Notes: a model not told the origin generated them from the letters alone. 64,000 nucleotides of DNA from CAZPRY01 sp964589175 (GCA_964589175.1 CAZPRY010000014.1:1-64000); one strand, 5' to 3'; counted from the stretch's first letter, positions 17,802 through 28,362 are shown. Translations and numbers: made by a program.

Positions 17802-19910
17802 TTATTTGATAAAAAACATCTTGCGGATCGCATTGAAGTCATTGGCTTTCATCTCGTAAAAATAGATGCCGGCCGCGACTTCCTGACCGTACATGTCGAT
17901 CCCGTTCCACTCCACCGTATGGAGGCCGGCATTCTGCCTGGCGTTCACAAGATCGAGCACCTTGTTGCCCAGCAGGTTGTAGACCGAAATCGTCACATTG
18001 GCGGTCTTCGGAACCGAATACTGGATCTGCGTTCCGGGATTGAACGGATTCGGGTAGTTCTGTTGCAGCGAATACTCCGCCGCTACTGTGGGACCCTCCT
18101 GAATGTCGGTTTTGGTAATATCCAGCCAGGTCAGCGAGTTCTGCAGCAAGGTCTTGAATTTGCTGAAATCGGAGCACAATTCGATCGGGAAAGCGTAGGT
18201 GATCGTGCGGAAATTCGAACCGGCTTTCCGAATCGCCATACCGTTGCTGGCGTTCTTTTTCTCGGTGAAAATCTGCACAGCATCGGCATTGGCCTGAATA
18301 TAATCACCCCAATTCGACCAGCTCATCAGGTCGTAATCGATCACGCCGTAGGTATCCGGCGCCGGGAAATTCTTCGTGATAGCATCACCACGGACACCGT
18401 ACATTTCGATATCGGCGCTGCCGCCGTTGTCACCATTACCGTCGTCGTCCGGATCGTTCGAATAGGTGCCGATGCCCAGGTAATCATAGGCAAAATCACC
18501 GGCGCTGAAAGAGCCCGTAGCCGGCATGCCCCAGGCAAAGAGATAATCCATGTCCACCAGCATCAGGTTGTTGCCGGCATCCAGGAAGGCCTTCACATTA
18601 TAAAAATCTTCGCTGGCATCGCTGCTGATCGGGAGCAACTCCGTGCCCCAGCCGAAATCGATGATGGTATGGAAGCCCCAGTGAATAACGGACAGATCGA
18701 CGCCGTCATGCTCGGCCATATCCCAGAGAAAATAGCGGTAGCCCAATTCGTCCAGGGCCATCGTATAGAGTGAGTCATTGCTGCGTCCGCTGTCATTGAG
18801 CAGTAGAAGAGCAGTGCGCGGGTCCGGTTCGGGGACCCGCAGAATATCATAGTCATCGGAGGTCTTGGACAGGCCGTTCATATCCACGGCTTTGATATAA
18901 TAATTGAGCGTATCGCCCACCGGCAGATCGATCGTACCCGTGTAGAGATCGCCGGCGACCAGCGCCATCGAGACCGAATCCCTATTGTCTTCGTCGCTAT
19001 TCCACCAGTACTTAATCCAGGCATTGAACTGATCGCCGTCCATGTCGATGATCGTGGCCTGAATCGTGGTCTGCTGCTCGAAGGTATCCGACGGTTCGAA
19101 AACTTCTTCGACAACCGGCGGTACGGCGGCGTATTCGACCTCGATCTGCATCATGTGGAAAACAAACTGCCGTTCACCGTCGACATCCGCTCCCCAGTTG
19201 AACCAACCGGAATGGGCGCCCTGGCTATGCAGGGTTGAGAGACTGCGCGATTCCTCGTGATAATCGTTATCCTGTAAAATTTTGGGGTTACCGGTGCCGT
19301 CCAGCGAATAGCCGACCCAGCAGTAGCGATCGTCATCGTCCAGATAGATGCCCTGACCCAAAACCTGGGTCAGATCCAGGATATTCCAGGTCGGCGTCCA
19401 TTTACCGGAAGTAAACTGCTCGGTCGGGGTCTGGGCGGCGCAGGACAGCGGAATCCCGAAAGGAACTTTCATTTCGCAGTCATAATCGCCGGGATAGGTA
19501 TACCAAAGCGAATCCCAGTTGACGGCGTTCCAGATATAGCAGGTTGCCGTTCCGGCCGTCTGGTTCTGCATGAAAAATTTATTGATCGTTCCCGGCGCCA
19601 GCAGCGTGAAGCGATGGATACAGGTATCGTTGGCCGATTGGTAACCGCCCAATCCATCGTCATAATCGGCATAATTTCTGGGCACAGTGTAATAGTAGAG
19701 CGTATCAATGATCGTGCTCTTGCTGCCGTTCGGATTGGCTTTTACCGATAGGCTGTGGTAAATATCGCCGGTTTTAATCAGGGCCTTATCTTTGGAGATA
19801 TGCAGGACTTCTTCCTTTTCCCCGATTTTTCCCTCGCGCGCCATCAGTAAAGCGGTAGCGGAGAACAAAAACACGGAAAAAACCAAAAATACAACTAACA
19901 ATTTCCTCAT
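17802..19910 (-). CDS. Secreted protein with alpha/beta domain and sorting tail
   Basis: A 702-residue exported protein, a full-length paralogue of the one at 572-2689. Matching stretches include 'DTCI(N/H)RFTLLAPG', 'MLVDMDY', 'WGMP(V/A)TGSF(A/S)AGDFA' and 'YLGIG'. The order is the same: signal peptide, beta-rich head, Ig-like segment ('LNYYIKAVDMNG'), alpha/beta domain ('TALLLLNDSGRSND'), and tail ('NYPNPFN' to 'IRKMFFIK'). The ATG at 19910 has GAGGAG upstream. It follows the UPF0164 gene at 19964 by 53 nt and ends in a strong terminator, so it may be the last gene of that unit, although TATAAAT-like sequence in the gap could give its own promoter. No active site is recognised. Confidence 0.85.
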   Translation of the reverse strand: MRKLLVVFLVFSVFLFSATALLMAREGKIGEKEEVLHISKDKALIKTGDIYHSLSVKANPNGSKSTIIDTLYYYTVPRNYADYDDGLGGYQSANDTCIHRFTLLAPGTINKFFMQNQTAGTATCYIWNAVNWDSLWYTYPGDYDCEMKVPFGIPLSCAAQTPTEQFTSGKWTPTWNILDLTQVLGQGIYLDDDDRYCWVGYSLDGTGNPKILQDNDYHEESRSLSTLHSQGAHSGWFNWGADVDGERQFVFHMMQIEVEYAAVPPVVEEVFEPSDTFEQQTTIQATIIDMDGDQFNAWIKYWWNSDEDNRDSVSMALVAGDLYTGTIDLPVGDTLNYYIKAVDMNGLSKTSDDYDILRVPEPDPRTALLLLNDSGRSNDSLYTMALDELGYRYFLWDMAEHDGVDLSVIHWGFHTIIDFGWGTELLPISSDASEDFYNVKAFLDAGNNLMLVDMDYLFAWGMPATGSFSAGDFAYDYLGIGTYSNDPDDDGNGDNGGSADIEMYGVRGDAITKNFPAPDTYGVIDYDLMSWSNWGDYIQANADAVQIFTEKKNASNGMAIRKAGSNFRTITYAFPIELCSDFSKFKTLLQNSLTWLDITKTDIQEGPTVAAEYSLQQNYPNPFNPGTQIQYSVPKTANVTISVYNLLGNKVLDLVNARQNAGLHTVEWNGIDMYGQEVAAGIYFYEMKANDFNAIRKMFFIK

Positions 19911-19963
19911 GATTTACTCCTCTTGTAGGTTATTTTACATTCAACTATTTATAATAATTATGC

Positions 19964-21001
19964 TCAATAAGCTATCTCAATGCCGATCCGCTGGATGGGC
20001 TGCAGGTATTTGTGCGACTCCCAGGCGTACTCGATCCAAAAATCCTTGCCGGTAAATTTGCCGAAATTGATACCACCGCCGAAAGTCAATCCTTTCATAT
20101 TCCCGCCGAGTTCTTCGTCATCAGTATTGGGCTTCAACAGGGCAATCAGGTTGGCATGTCCCAGCGCCAGGTAGAAGAGACCGGGATAGCGCCATTCCAG
20201 AGCGCTCAGGATGGTCTCCTTTTGATCGACGGAGTTGGCGGCTTCGAAATTATAATCCAGGAAACTCGTTTTGCCGAGCGGGAATTGCATTTTAGCGGCG
20301 ATATGAAAACTCATCGGCAGCGAGTATTCCTCGGATATCAATTCATACTTCACATCCTCCTCGGCGAAGGGATTCTCCGAATCGGTCATCAGGCCCTGCA
20401 GACCTTCCCCCGCATAGCGCATATCCGGGCCGAAATTGCGGATCGCGAAGCCGATTTTCAGGTTGGCGAACAAGCCGGTCTTGTACATCGCCCCGACATC
20501 GCAGGCCCAACTGGTGGCGCTGACTTTGGCCAGGTTCTGGTTCACCAGTTTGATACTCACGCCGCCGTCGAATTTGTTTGTCATCGCCCGTGCGAAGGTG
20601 ACTCCGACGGCATAATCGTTGGCCGTAAAGTAAGCGCCCGTGCCCTCGTCTTCGTACTCTGTCGTCTCTTCGATATCGCCGCTCAACAGGCCGATCCCGT
20701 AAAATCCCAATGTCCCGAAACTAAGTGGAATAGCCAGGGCGATATTTTCATATTTCATGCCGGCGAAGTAGTTCGCATGTGAAACCGCCACCGAACCGCT
20801 GGTGATGCTCCGGATACCAGCCGGATTCCAGAACATGGCCTGGGCGCTCCCATCGGAAGCCGTATAGGCGCCGGCCAGCGCGACCCCGCGTGTGCCGCCG
20901 AATATCTGGAGGAATTGCGCCCCGGCGCTGCCCTGTCCCGCGGAGGCCAGCTGCAGCCCGAAAAAACCAAGCAGAACTGTCGTTTGTAAAATCTTTTTCA
21001 T
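19964..21001 (-). CDS. UPF0164/PorV-PorQ-like outer-membrane beta-barrel protein
   Basis: A 345-residue protein of the UPF0164/PorV-like family. The ATG at 21001 starts a signal peptide; an ATG at 21025 is an alternative. The hallmark N-terminal segment is present: 'GAQFLQIFGGTRGVALAGAYTA' followed by 'AMFWNPAGI'. Amphipathic strands follow and the chain ends in aromatic Tyr ('IGIEIAY'), as expected for insertion by the BAM machinery. PorV in type IX secretion shuttles sorting-tail proteins to the surface, so a role in exporting the tail-bearing neighbours is plausible. It follows the giant protein at 21062 in the same direction with a 60-nt gap. Confidence 0.85.
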   Translation of the reverse strand: MKKILQTTVLLGFFGLQLASAGQGSAGAQFLQIFGGTRGVALAGAYTASDGSAQAMFWNPAGIRSITSGSVAVSHANYFAGMKYENIALAIPLSFGTLGFYGIGLLSGDIEETTEYEDEGTGAYFTANDYAVGVTFARAMTNKFDGGVSIKLVNQNLAKVSATSWACDVGAMYKTGLFANLKIGFAIRNFGPDMRYAGEGLQGLMTDSENPFAEEDVKYELISEEYSLPMSFHIAAKMQFPLGKTSFLDYNFEAANSVDQKETILSALEWRYPGLFYLALGHANLIALLKPNTDDEELGGNMKGLTFGGGINFGKFTGKDFWIEYAWESHKYLQPIQRIGIEIAY

Positions 21002-21061
21002 ATTCTCAACACTTCTATTTATCACTTCAATTATCCGACATTCTATCCCCGTTTGCCAACC

Positions 21062-24000
21062 TCACGGTCCCAAAATCACGGCGATTTTTCCAGTGTGCGT
21101 CAGGGTTTCGCCGTTGATTTTCGCCTCGACATAGTAGAGATACAGACCGCTGGCGACCTTCAGTCCTTCGTAATTGCGCAAATCCCAGGAGAGCGTGCCG
21201 TACTGATCGAGCACCTCGTTGGCCTCCACAATCCCGTTTTTGCGGAGATGCGCCACCATATTTCCGGCTACATTGAAAATACGCACATGCACGGGATTGT
21301 CGATGGTTCCCAACGGCATATGCCGGAAATCGATATGCTGCGTGTAGCGGTCGGTATCCCAGATCGCCCGGACATAATAGGGATTCGGGACAACCTTGAT
21401 CTGATTCATGTCGACCTTTTCCACCGGGGTGTTCATATTGCTGGTGCCGAACCGAAAAATATCTTCGGTCGTAATCGGCCGGGAGGTGAAGATGTACAGG
21501 GTATCATCTTCCGACGGAATGTCCAGGTAATCCGCAGTCGCCAGGTTGGTATCAATCGGTACGAATACGACTTCAAAGGCAAAGGGATTGATGGCCTTCG
21601 CTTCACGCGTGGCCTCCGTCAGAATACGGGCGGTATTGATATTCAAACTGTCATAAGGCGCGCTCTGTTCGATGCGCCAATCGATTAGTCCGTCGATAAT
21701 GAAGGCGCCGTTGGGATTGAACATGCGGCTTGTGACACCCAGGGTCCGGTTCCAGGCTTTCCACGGTACGCGCTGATTAGGTTTCGCGAAACTGGCGTAA
21801 TCGACCATCGCCGTGGCGGCACCCGTATCCGGAAAAGTGATAAAATAATCGTACGGTTCGACCTGTCCCGGATTGATTTCGGTACGGAAGAGCGCCCCCT
21901 GATCGGAGGTCACGCCCCAGGCGACGGAATCGACCGAGAGCTGCGGCGAATCGACGCGGAACAGGAATCCGTGATCGATCAGGGTCGAATCAGCGGCCAG
22001 TTCTTTAGCGGCATAGATACGCGGATTGTACTTGACCGTTCCGGTCAGCGTGTCCGGTCCCCAATCCATCACGCGCAACTTCGAATACTGGTAATCGGCC
22101 AGAATCTTATTGGTCGATAAAAAAGTATTCTGATCCCGCTCCAGATTGATGACGCCTTTGCCGTAATGGATAACGCCCCGGACGGCGCCACCGTTGATCT
22201 GGCCCTGCAGATTGCCTAGGCTGTCATCCGTGACCGTCCCGGTTTCACCCTCAATCTGCAGGATTAGAGTACCCGGATAGACATCCATCTCAGCAACCCG
22301 CAGCCGGATTGCGGAAGCATCGTTGCCGTTACCGAGTTCTTCGCCATAGATAGCCACAGGTTCCAGATCGCGATCCCAGAGGATACCATAATCCGCGCCC
22401 AGTTTGCTGCTGTTGGGATCTTCCTTGTAGAAGCGGATTTCGTAGGCATGCCCCTTAAGATTGCGATGATCCAGAATACCGCGCGCAATTCTGCCGGTAG
22501 ATTCACCTACATGCTCGACCCCGGTGAGTTCCGGTTCGCCGATCACTTCGAGCGGCTGATGCTGCGGTATCACGCTCTGAATATTCTGATAATAACTGCT
22601 CTCCAATGACGGGATGTTCAGATCGGGATAACCCTTGTCGTAAGAAGTCACCGCATAGTAATAAGTCATGCCGTCCGTCAATTCAGCGTCAACGTAGGTG
22701 TAGGCCAGATCCGTCTGGTTGCCGATGTCTTTCGTCAGATAGGTCTTTACCGTAAAGATATCACCGACGGCCGGTTTGAGCTTCTGCAGGGCTTTTTCCT
22801 CGTCTTCCACATCTACAAAGGGTTCGCCGCTATCCCAAATCCCGTTACCGTTCGAATCCGTAAACGGTTCGCCGCGGTCGCGGACACCGTTGCCTTCCCC
22901 GTCCTGATCCTTGTCCTCATACTGTCCGTTGGAAATCTGGATCAGCACGCCGTTGAAGTAGATATAGTATCCCGAACGATAGATATCGTCCTGAGCCTTA
23001 TTGGTACTGCGGTTTCCGTTGAAAGTTTTATACAACGTAAAGCCGTAGCCGTAGGTTATCGCAAAAAAGTTAAACGGCACCAACTGCCGGTTGGTAACAT
23101 CATAGATCACGACCCGCGTTGTGTCATAGTAATTGATGTTATCCGGTGTATAAGAAGTCTTAACCAGCTCAATAGTATATTCTGCCTCTTTGAATCTTTC
23201 GTAAAAGAGTTCCAGGAGTTTCTCATCCGTCTGGGTTCCAGACTCGATCGCCTGCAGGTCGCCCTCCGGCAGCAGGCCGGCCAGGCGGACGGTAGCATTG
23301 GAACTGCCGCGCGTATATTCAACCGTGGCGCTATTGTTCGTGCTGTCGCCCAGGACATCGTAATCGGCCAGGAGTTCCCAGCTGTCCTGCAGGCCGGACG
23401 TACTTTTATAGACCCGGAAGCCTTCGAAATCCTGTTGCCCGGTGTAAGGATCGATATCATCGAGCGGATCGCTCGTCCAGGAAAGATAGGCCCGGTGGTG
23501 TCCGGGGATCACGGTTAGTCCCGGCGACGAGGGCGGTTCGGGACCGATAAAACCGGAATTGTACTTCTGGACGGCCGCGCGCGTATTGCTCTTCAATTCA
23601 GCCAGGGAAGCGCCGCCGACAATGGCCAAGGTCACACTGATCTCTTCACCCGGATTCAAGCGTTTCACCGGTCCGGAGCTGGTCAACTGGCGCACATCCT
23701 GCGGATTTTCGTAAACCTCGAAACTGTCCACCAGGGCCAGTTCGGCGTATTTCAGGTGATCGGTGGCATCGTCGTCGACATCACCGGGAAAGCCTTCGCT
23801 GACACCCAGATCGGAGCGAATCCAGGTCTGAAAACCGGTCAGCCCGATCTGCTTCAGTTCGCCGTCGATCGTGTCTTTGGGGGTTTCCACAAAGATCGAT
23901 CCTATATAACCGGCCGAGGTCTGCCAGCCGGTTTCCATAAGATCGAAATCGTAGGAGTAGCCCAGGTTCAACTGCTTGTCGAATCCAATCAGATCATCGT

Positions 24001-25042
24001 CCGCAAAGCCGATATCGTTATCCATGAAATAACCGATAAAGACCGAATCCAGCGGGAAGCTGTTCATGTTTTTAATCTTATAATTGATGTAAAGATAGTC
24101 GTCAATGCTCCATGAGTAGGTGCGTTGTTCGACGCGCACGCCCAGCGGCCGGACATCATATCCCGTAGTCCATAGAAAATCGGCGTAGCGATCGTTAATA
24201 TAATCGCCGAAAACCGTATAAGTATCTTCATCAGAAACGATATCGCCGACCACATTGCCGGCCTGGTCTTTCCGGAACGGATTCAGCAGAATCAACCCGG
24301 GATCCAGGCTGCTGTTTTCAGCCAACACCTGCCGGCGCTTGGCATTGATTTCCTCATAATCCAGGCGATAGATCGTATCCTGTTCGGTATAACCGTAGAC
24401 ATCGCCAACCCGTGGTGCAAAAAACGCCCAGACATCCTGATATTCCTCGATATTTTTGTTTTTTTGCCCAAAGAGAAACTGCCCTTCGTTGGTCGGACTT
24501 TTACCGTCTGTCTGTCCGTTGATCGTTTGGTTGGACTGCCACAGGCGGGCCACTGTGCTCTGGTCGGAATAGTAGGCCGCGGCTGCTACCCTGACATTCG
24601 AGAATGTACGGGTACCGCCTTTATACTCAATGATGACCGGTTTATCATCCGGCGTATTAAAATTGGGCGACTTGGCGCCGATCCACAATCCGGCGCCCCA
24701 AACGTAAAATTGGTTCGTGCCGCGTGGAAATTCCGCCGTGCGCCCGTTGTAGAGACCATAGCCGGTCGGCCACATGCCGTCGTAGCCGGTCCAGCCGGGA
24801 GGCGCCTCGAACAGGCCATTCTGGCCGGTATTGCTGATCGTATATTTCGTAAGGTACCCGGCGCCAACCCAGGAGATCATGGTCGACGGCGGCGTCTCCG
24901 CCGTGATCTTGGCCAGCGGGGCCCGGTTCACGTCATGCAGCAGCGCGCCCGGTTTCAGACGCCCGAATCCGTATCCCGTCAGAACTGCCGAGACCAGCAG
25001 CAGGCCGGCGCTCCGTTTTATCCATACATTTCGTAATAACAT
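21062..25042 (-). CDS. Giant surface protein with PNPYY-type tail (module 1)
   Basis: A 1326-residue exported protein of unknown function. A hydrophobic N-terminus (about 10-25) is the signal peptide. The head has 'FYVWGAGLWIGA' (112-123). A long acidic motif covers Asp341, Asp343, Gly345, Asp349, Asp350, Gly353 and Asp355, then 'LNLG'. The same motif occurs in the giant proteins at 28541 and 33067. A fibronectin-III-like segment ('PGHHRAYLSWTSDP') follows, then two calcium-loop-like stretches ('DKDQDGEGNGVRDRGE', 'DSNGNGIWDSGE'). The end is a FlgD-Ig-like tail ('VVPNPYYVRAIWD' to 'GKIAVILGP'). It starts 22 nt after the TonB-dependent receptor, so they are co-transcribed. It may be the ligand-binding or surface-layer partner of that receptor. 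Confidence 0.82.
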   Translation of the reverse strand: MLLRNVWIKRSAGLLLVSAVLTGYGFGRLKPGALLHDVNRAPLAKITAETPPSTMISWVGAGYLTKYTISNTGQNGLFEAPPGWTGYDGMWPTGYGLYNGRTAEFPRGTNQFYVWGAGLWIGAKSPNFNTPDDKPVIIEYKGGTRTFSNVRVAAAAYYSDQSTVARLWQSNQTINGQTDGKSPTNEGQFLFGQKNKNIEEYQDVWAFFAPRVGDVYGYTEQDTIYRLDYEEINAKRRQVLAENSSLDPGLILLNPFRKDQAGNVVGDIVSDEDTYTVFGDYINDRYADFLWTTGYDVRPLGVRVEQRTYSWSIDDYLYINYKIKNMNSFPLDSVFIGYFMDNDIGFADDDLIGFDKQLNLGYSYDFDLMETGWQTSAGYIGSIFVETPKDTIDGELKQIGLTGFQTWIRSDLGVSEGFPGDVDDDATDHLKYAELALVDSFEVYENPQDVRQLTSSGPVKRLNPGEEISVTLAIVGGASLAELKSNTRAAVQKYNSGFIGPEPPSSPGLTVIPGHHRAYLSWTSDPLDDIDPYTGQQDFEGFRVYKSTSGLQDSWELLADYDVLGDSTNNSATVEYTRGSSNATVRLAGLLPEGDLQAIESGTQTDEKLLELFYERFKEAEYTIELVKTSYTPDNINYYDTTRVVIYDVTNRQLVPFNFFAITYGYGFTLYKTFNGNRSTNKAQDDIYRSGYYIYFNGVLIQISNGQYEDKDQDGEGNGVRDRGEPFTDSNGNGIWDSGEPFVDVEDEEKALQKLKPAVGDIFTVKTYLTKDIGNQTDLAYTYVDAELTDGMTYYYAVTSYDKGYPDLNIPSLESSYYQNIQSVIPQHQPLEVIGEPELTGVEHVGESTGRIARGILDHRNLKGHAYEIRFYKEDPNSSKLGADYGILWDRDLEPVAIYGEELGNGNDASAIRLRVAEMDVYPGTLILQIEGETGTVTDDSLGNLQGQINGGAVRGVIHYGKGVINLERDQNTFLSTNKILADYQYSKLRVMDWGPDTLTGTVKYNPRIYAAKELAADSTLIDHGFLFRVDSPQLSVDSVAWGVTSDQGALFRTEINPGQVEPYDYFITFPDTGAATAMVDYASFAKPNQRVPWKAWNRTLGVTSRMFNPNGAFIIDGLIDWRIEQSAPYDSLNINTARILTEATREAKAINPFAFEVVFVPIDTNLATADYLDIPSEDDTLYIFTSRPITTEDIFRFGTSNMNTPVEKVDMNQIKVVPNPYYVRAIWDTDRYTQHIDFRHMPLGTIDNPVHVRIFNVAGNMVAHLRKNGIVEANEVLDQYGTLSWDLRNYEGLKVASGLYLYYVEAKINGETLTHTGKIAVILGP

Positions 25043-25064
25043 CCGTAATATTCCTGTTCTTTAA

Positions 25065-28000
25065 TTAAAACCTCAGGGACACACCCAGCCTGATGATTCT
25101 GGGAATGCTGTAATTATAAGGATTGGTATAATAGGCCTTCCGCAGATTCATGTGCACTGCATAAGCATCCTCGGCCGAAGTGATCCGCCGGCCCGTCATG
25201 GGGTCGGTCTGACCGATATAACGTGCATAGCGCGAACTTTCGAACACGGGATTGCGCCCGGGATCATCGGCCAAGCCGGTATATTGATACACCTGCGCAA
25301 TATTGAGCTTGGCAAACAGGTTGCGCACATCGGCATAGAAACTTAACACGGTCCTGCCGAAGAGCGGTAAATATTTCTCCACACGCAGGTCGAAACGCGT
25401 TCCCGACGGCATACGTTTGGAGCCCAGTTCAAGCGGCTTGTCGTAGATATCGACCGGCGTATAAGGCGCCCCCGAATTGATGATCGCCTGCAGGTTGGCA
25501 TTGAAATTGGACAGCGGGTGCAGCCCGAAAATCTTCGGCCCTTTCTGCGCAGGAATGAAATAATTGATATTGGCCTTCAGCGAATGGGTAATATCGAATT
25601 CCAGCGGGTATTCCTTGGCCGGCAACGGACGGTCGGCCTCGTAGATATACATATAATAGTATTCGCGGCTCGACGAACCGGTGCCCTTGGCATTCAGGTA
25701 GGAATAATTGACTTCACCCGTAAAGCCGTAAAAATTGCGGAAGGTGAATTTGAAATCCATGCCCTTGATCTTGGCGAAATCCTCCACCTCCTGGAAGGTC
25801 ACCGTAGCGACATTGCCTTCGAAAATCGTGTTGTAGGTCCGGGTCGCCAGCAGGTTTTCAACGTCCTTATAAAAGGCCGAAACCTCGATGGCCAGGTCCG
25901 GGGTGACGGAGTGTTTTAAACCGACTTCATAGGCCGTGGTTTTCTGCGGCTCGATATCGGGATTGCCGACCAGAGGATAGCCGCTGGTCAGGTCCGTATA
26001 GAGGTTCTGGTAAATTTCGCCCAATTCCGGCATCATGAAGAAATGGCCGTAGTTCGCAAACATGGCCGTTTGATCGGACACGGCAAAACTGATTCCGAAA
26101 CGCGGGCTGATCTGATATTTGGGCTTCGCGTTTTTGTAATCGACATTACCGTCCCCTTCGGTCCCGCCGGGATTGGCGGTCACACTATAATTGTCGCCGT
26201 GCGGATCGGGATTCAGAATAGCATCGTAACCGGATTCTTTTTCATCGGTGAGGCCGTCGGAACCGGGATCGAATTCATCCGGGTCCCACAAAGCCTTGGC
26301 ATGCGGATGGAAATAGTCCGTTCGCGCCCCGATATGGAAGATCAGGTCCTCGTATTCGAAGCGATCCTCCAGCCAGACGGCGGCTGTAGTCGGATGATAC
26401 TTGTACGAATCGAAATAGGGATTGCGGTTCAGAAATTGCATATCCAGATATCTCAAATCGCTGAATTTCAGCAGCCCGCCGAATTTGATCTCGTTGTACA
26501 TATTCACCTGTGAATTCAGGTGAAACTCGCTCGCATAATGTTTGGTGTCCTGTTTATGAAACCAGGGGGAACCGGGGCCATAGGTAAAAACGTTGAACAA
26601 ATCCCTATCCCAGGAAAAACCGCTGTGCAGGTCGCCGTTGTAGCCCCACAGATCGTTAACCGTCTGCGAATCCGGGTGCGCGAAAAGATAATCCGAGTAG
26701 AGGTCGATGTCGAAATCGCGCATATAAACGCCGTTGTCACTGGGGTTGTACCAGGCGGATGTCGGTTCCAGATCGCTGGGAATATACCAGTAGGCCGCAT
26801 CGTGGTAGCGCTGATTCAGAGCCTCCGCCTCGCTCTGCGGACTGTTCCAGCTGCCCGCCGCGAGATCGTAATAACCGCGGTTGGCATAGTAGTAATAAAA
26901 AGCCTGATCTTCGTAACTCGCGGAACTCAGCGCCGAGCCGTCCGGCAACCGGTAAAAATCTTTGATCAGCGGAATATTGCGTGCATCCACAATCGCGTTC
27001 CACTCGCGCGTCTCGGGATCGTACCAGCCATTGCCGATGGCTCCGTCGTTTTTATTCATCCAATCCAGGCGCGAAGACAGGTAATGAAAGTCCCTATAGT
27101 TCTGCCCTTCGCCGGAGCTGAAATTGCTGTAGGTATTGAAATAATAGGCTAAAAACTCCCAGGCCGTATTTTTGGATATGCTGTTTTGCACTTTCAGGCT
27201 TAGGCGGCTGTGGCCGTTTTCACGACCGTAATAGGACCGCAGCCAGTCGCCGTAACTGATATTGTGTTTATAGAGCAGTTCATCTTCACGGCTGAAACTG
27301 CCCTGCACCGTGACTTTGAAAGCCGAATTATCGGGGGAATAAACCAGCTTCGCCGTTCCGTTCGGCGCGAGGACGCTGTTATGCTGCTGCGGAAACGGTT
27401 TGGGATTGCGATCGGCCGTGTTCTCGTAGGTGCCCGAGATAAAATAGGTCAGGTTGCGCTTCGTAAGAGGAACCGGACCGCTGAGATTGGCACGTGTTTT
27501 ATGATAGCCGAAATCGGCGTCCGGGTCCAGTTTGCTGCCCCAGGAGTCCGACTCATATTCGATGTTTCCGGCGTGACGGGAGCTGCGTCCTTCCTTGGTA
27601 ATGATGTTTACCGCCCCGGACATGGCCTCGCCGTATTCCGCCGAAAATCCTCCGGTCGAAATCACGATCTGTTCGATGGCGTTGTTATCGATCTCAATCC
27701 CGACGCCCTGCGAAACGGGATCGTTGGTATTGATGCCGTCCACAAAGAAAGCCACCTCGCCCGCGCGCCCGCCGCGCAGGTGCAGGCCCCGCGAATTCCC
27801 GGCTTCGGTTTCGATGGCTCCGGCGCTGTTGGCCAACACCTCGGTAAAATCGGAAACCGGCATGCGTTTGATCTCCTCGCCCTTGACCTCGCGCTGGGCT
27901 ACCGGTGAACGCACGGCAATGATGGCCCGCTTGGCTTCGGCGACCACCTCCACTGCCTGTCCTTCAATAGCCTCCACTTTCAGTTCCGCATTCATGACCG

Positions 28001-28313
28001 TTGTCTGCCCCGGAAAAACCGATAGCCCGGTTGTCAGTTTGCTACCGTAGCCGATGTAGGTGACGCGCACGTCATAGGTGCCGGCCAGTACGTTCGGGAT
28101 GAGGTAATCCCCATCTTCGTTGGTCGCCGCACCTTTGGACAACTCTGCAGGAAGAATTATAACGTTGGCACCATACAGCGGATTGCCGTTATCGGCATCC
28201 ACGACACGACCGCGAAGTTTGCCGGCGACACGATCGGATTGGGCATAGGCATCTGAGCCCAGCAGGAATATCAATAAAACAAAAAGTTGAGGAAGGTAAC
28301 TCTTAAGTCTCAA
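25065..28313 (-). CDS. TonB-dependent outer-membrane receptor, SusC-like (module 1)
   Basis: A 1082-residue receptor. The start is TTG at 28313, supported by AGGAGG 7 nt upstream and an immediate signal peptide. Residues about 33-115 are a carboxypeptidase-regulatory-like domain ('GRVVDADNGNPLYGANV'). The plug (about 130-250) contains 'LRGGRAGEVAFFVDGI' and 'STGGFSAEYGEAMSGAVNI'. The rest is a barrel ending in Phe ('RLGVSLRF'). Members of the family import substrates across the outer membrane using TonB energy; in some lineages they act in protein export or display. It heads a unit with the giant protein at 21062 and the UPF0164 gene at 19964. The substrate cannot be read from the sequence. 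Confidence 0.92.
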   Translation of the reverse strand: MRLKSYLPQLFVLLIFLLGSDAYAQSDRVAGKLRGRVVDADNGNPLYGANVIILPAELSKGAATNEDGDYLIPNVLAGTYDVRVTYIGYGSKLTTGLSVFPGQTTVMNAELKVEAIEGQAVEVVAEAKRAIIAVRSPVAQREVKGEEIKRMPVSDFTEVLANSAGAIETEAGNSRGLHLRGGRAGEVAFFVDGINTNDPVSQGVGIEIDNNAIEQIVISTGGFSAEYGEAMSGAVNIITKEGRSSRHAGNIEYESDSWGSKLDPDADFGYHKTRANLSGPVPLTKRNLTYFISGTYENTADRNPKPFPQQHNSVLAPNGTAKLVYSPDNSAFKVTVQGSFSREDELLYKHNISYGDWLRSYYGRENGHSRLSLKVQNSISKNTAWEFLAYYFNTYSNFSSGEGQNYRDFHYLSSRLDWMNKNDGAIGNGWYDPETREWNAIVDARNIPLIKDFYRLPDGSALSSASYEDQAFYYYYANRGYYDLAAGSWNSPQSEAEALNQRYHDAAYWYIPSDLEPTSAWYNPSDNGVYMRDFDIDLYSDYLFAHPDSQTVNDLWGYNGDLHSGFSWDRDLFNVFTYGPGSPWFHKQDTKHYASEFHLNSQVNMYNEIKFGGLLKFSDLRYLDMQFLNRNPYFDSYKYHPTTAAVWLEDRFEYEDLIFHIGARTDYFHPHAKALWDPDEFDPGSDGLTDEKESGYDAILNPDPHGDNYSVTANPGGTEGDGNVDYKNAKPKYQISPRFGISFAVSDQTAMFANYGHFFMMPELGEIYQNLYTDLTSGYPLVGNPDIEPQKTTAYEVGLKHSVTPDLAIEVSAFYKDVENLLATRTYNTIFEGNVATVTFQEVEDFAKIKGMDFKFTFRNFYGFTGEVNYSYLNAKGTGSSSREYYYMYIYEADRPLPAKEYPLEFDITHSLKANINYFIPAQKGPKIFGLHPLSNFNANLQAIINSGAPYTPVDIYDKPLELGSKRMPSGTRFDLRVEKYLPLFGRTVLSFYADVRNLFAKLNIAQVYQYTGLADDPGRNPVFESSRYARYIGQTDPMTGRRITSAEDAYAVHMNLRKAYYTNPYNYSIPRIIRLGVSLRF

Positions 28314-28333
28314 CTTATACCTCCTGACATATA

Positions 28334-28362
28334 TATCTAATCTATTTTTTACGAATTGTGAA
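28334..28362 (-). promoter_or_regulatory. Candidate promoter for the module 1 receptor
   Basis: On the minus strand TTCACA (28362-28357) and TAGATA (28339-28334) are 17 nt apart, ending about 20 nt before the TTG start. The match is moderate. Confidence 0.35.
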
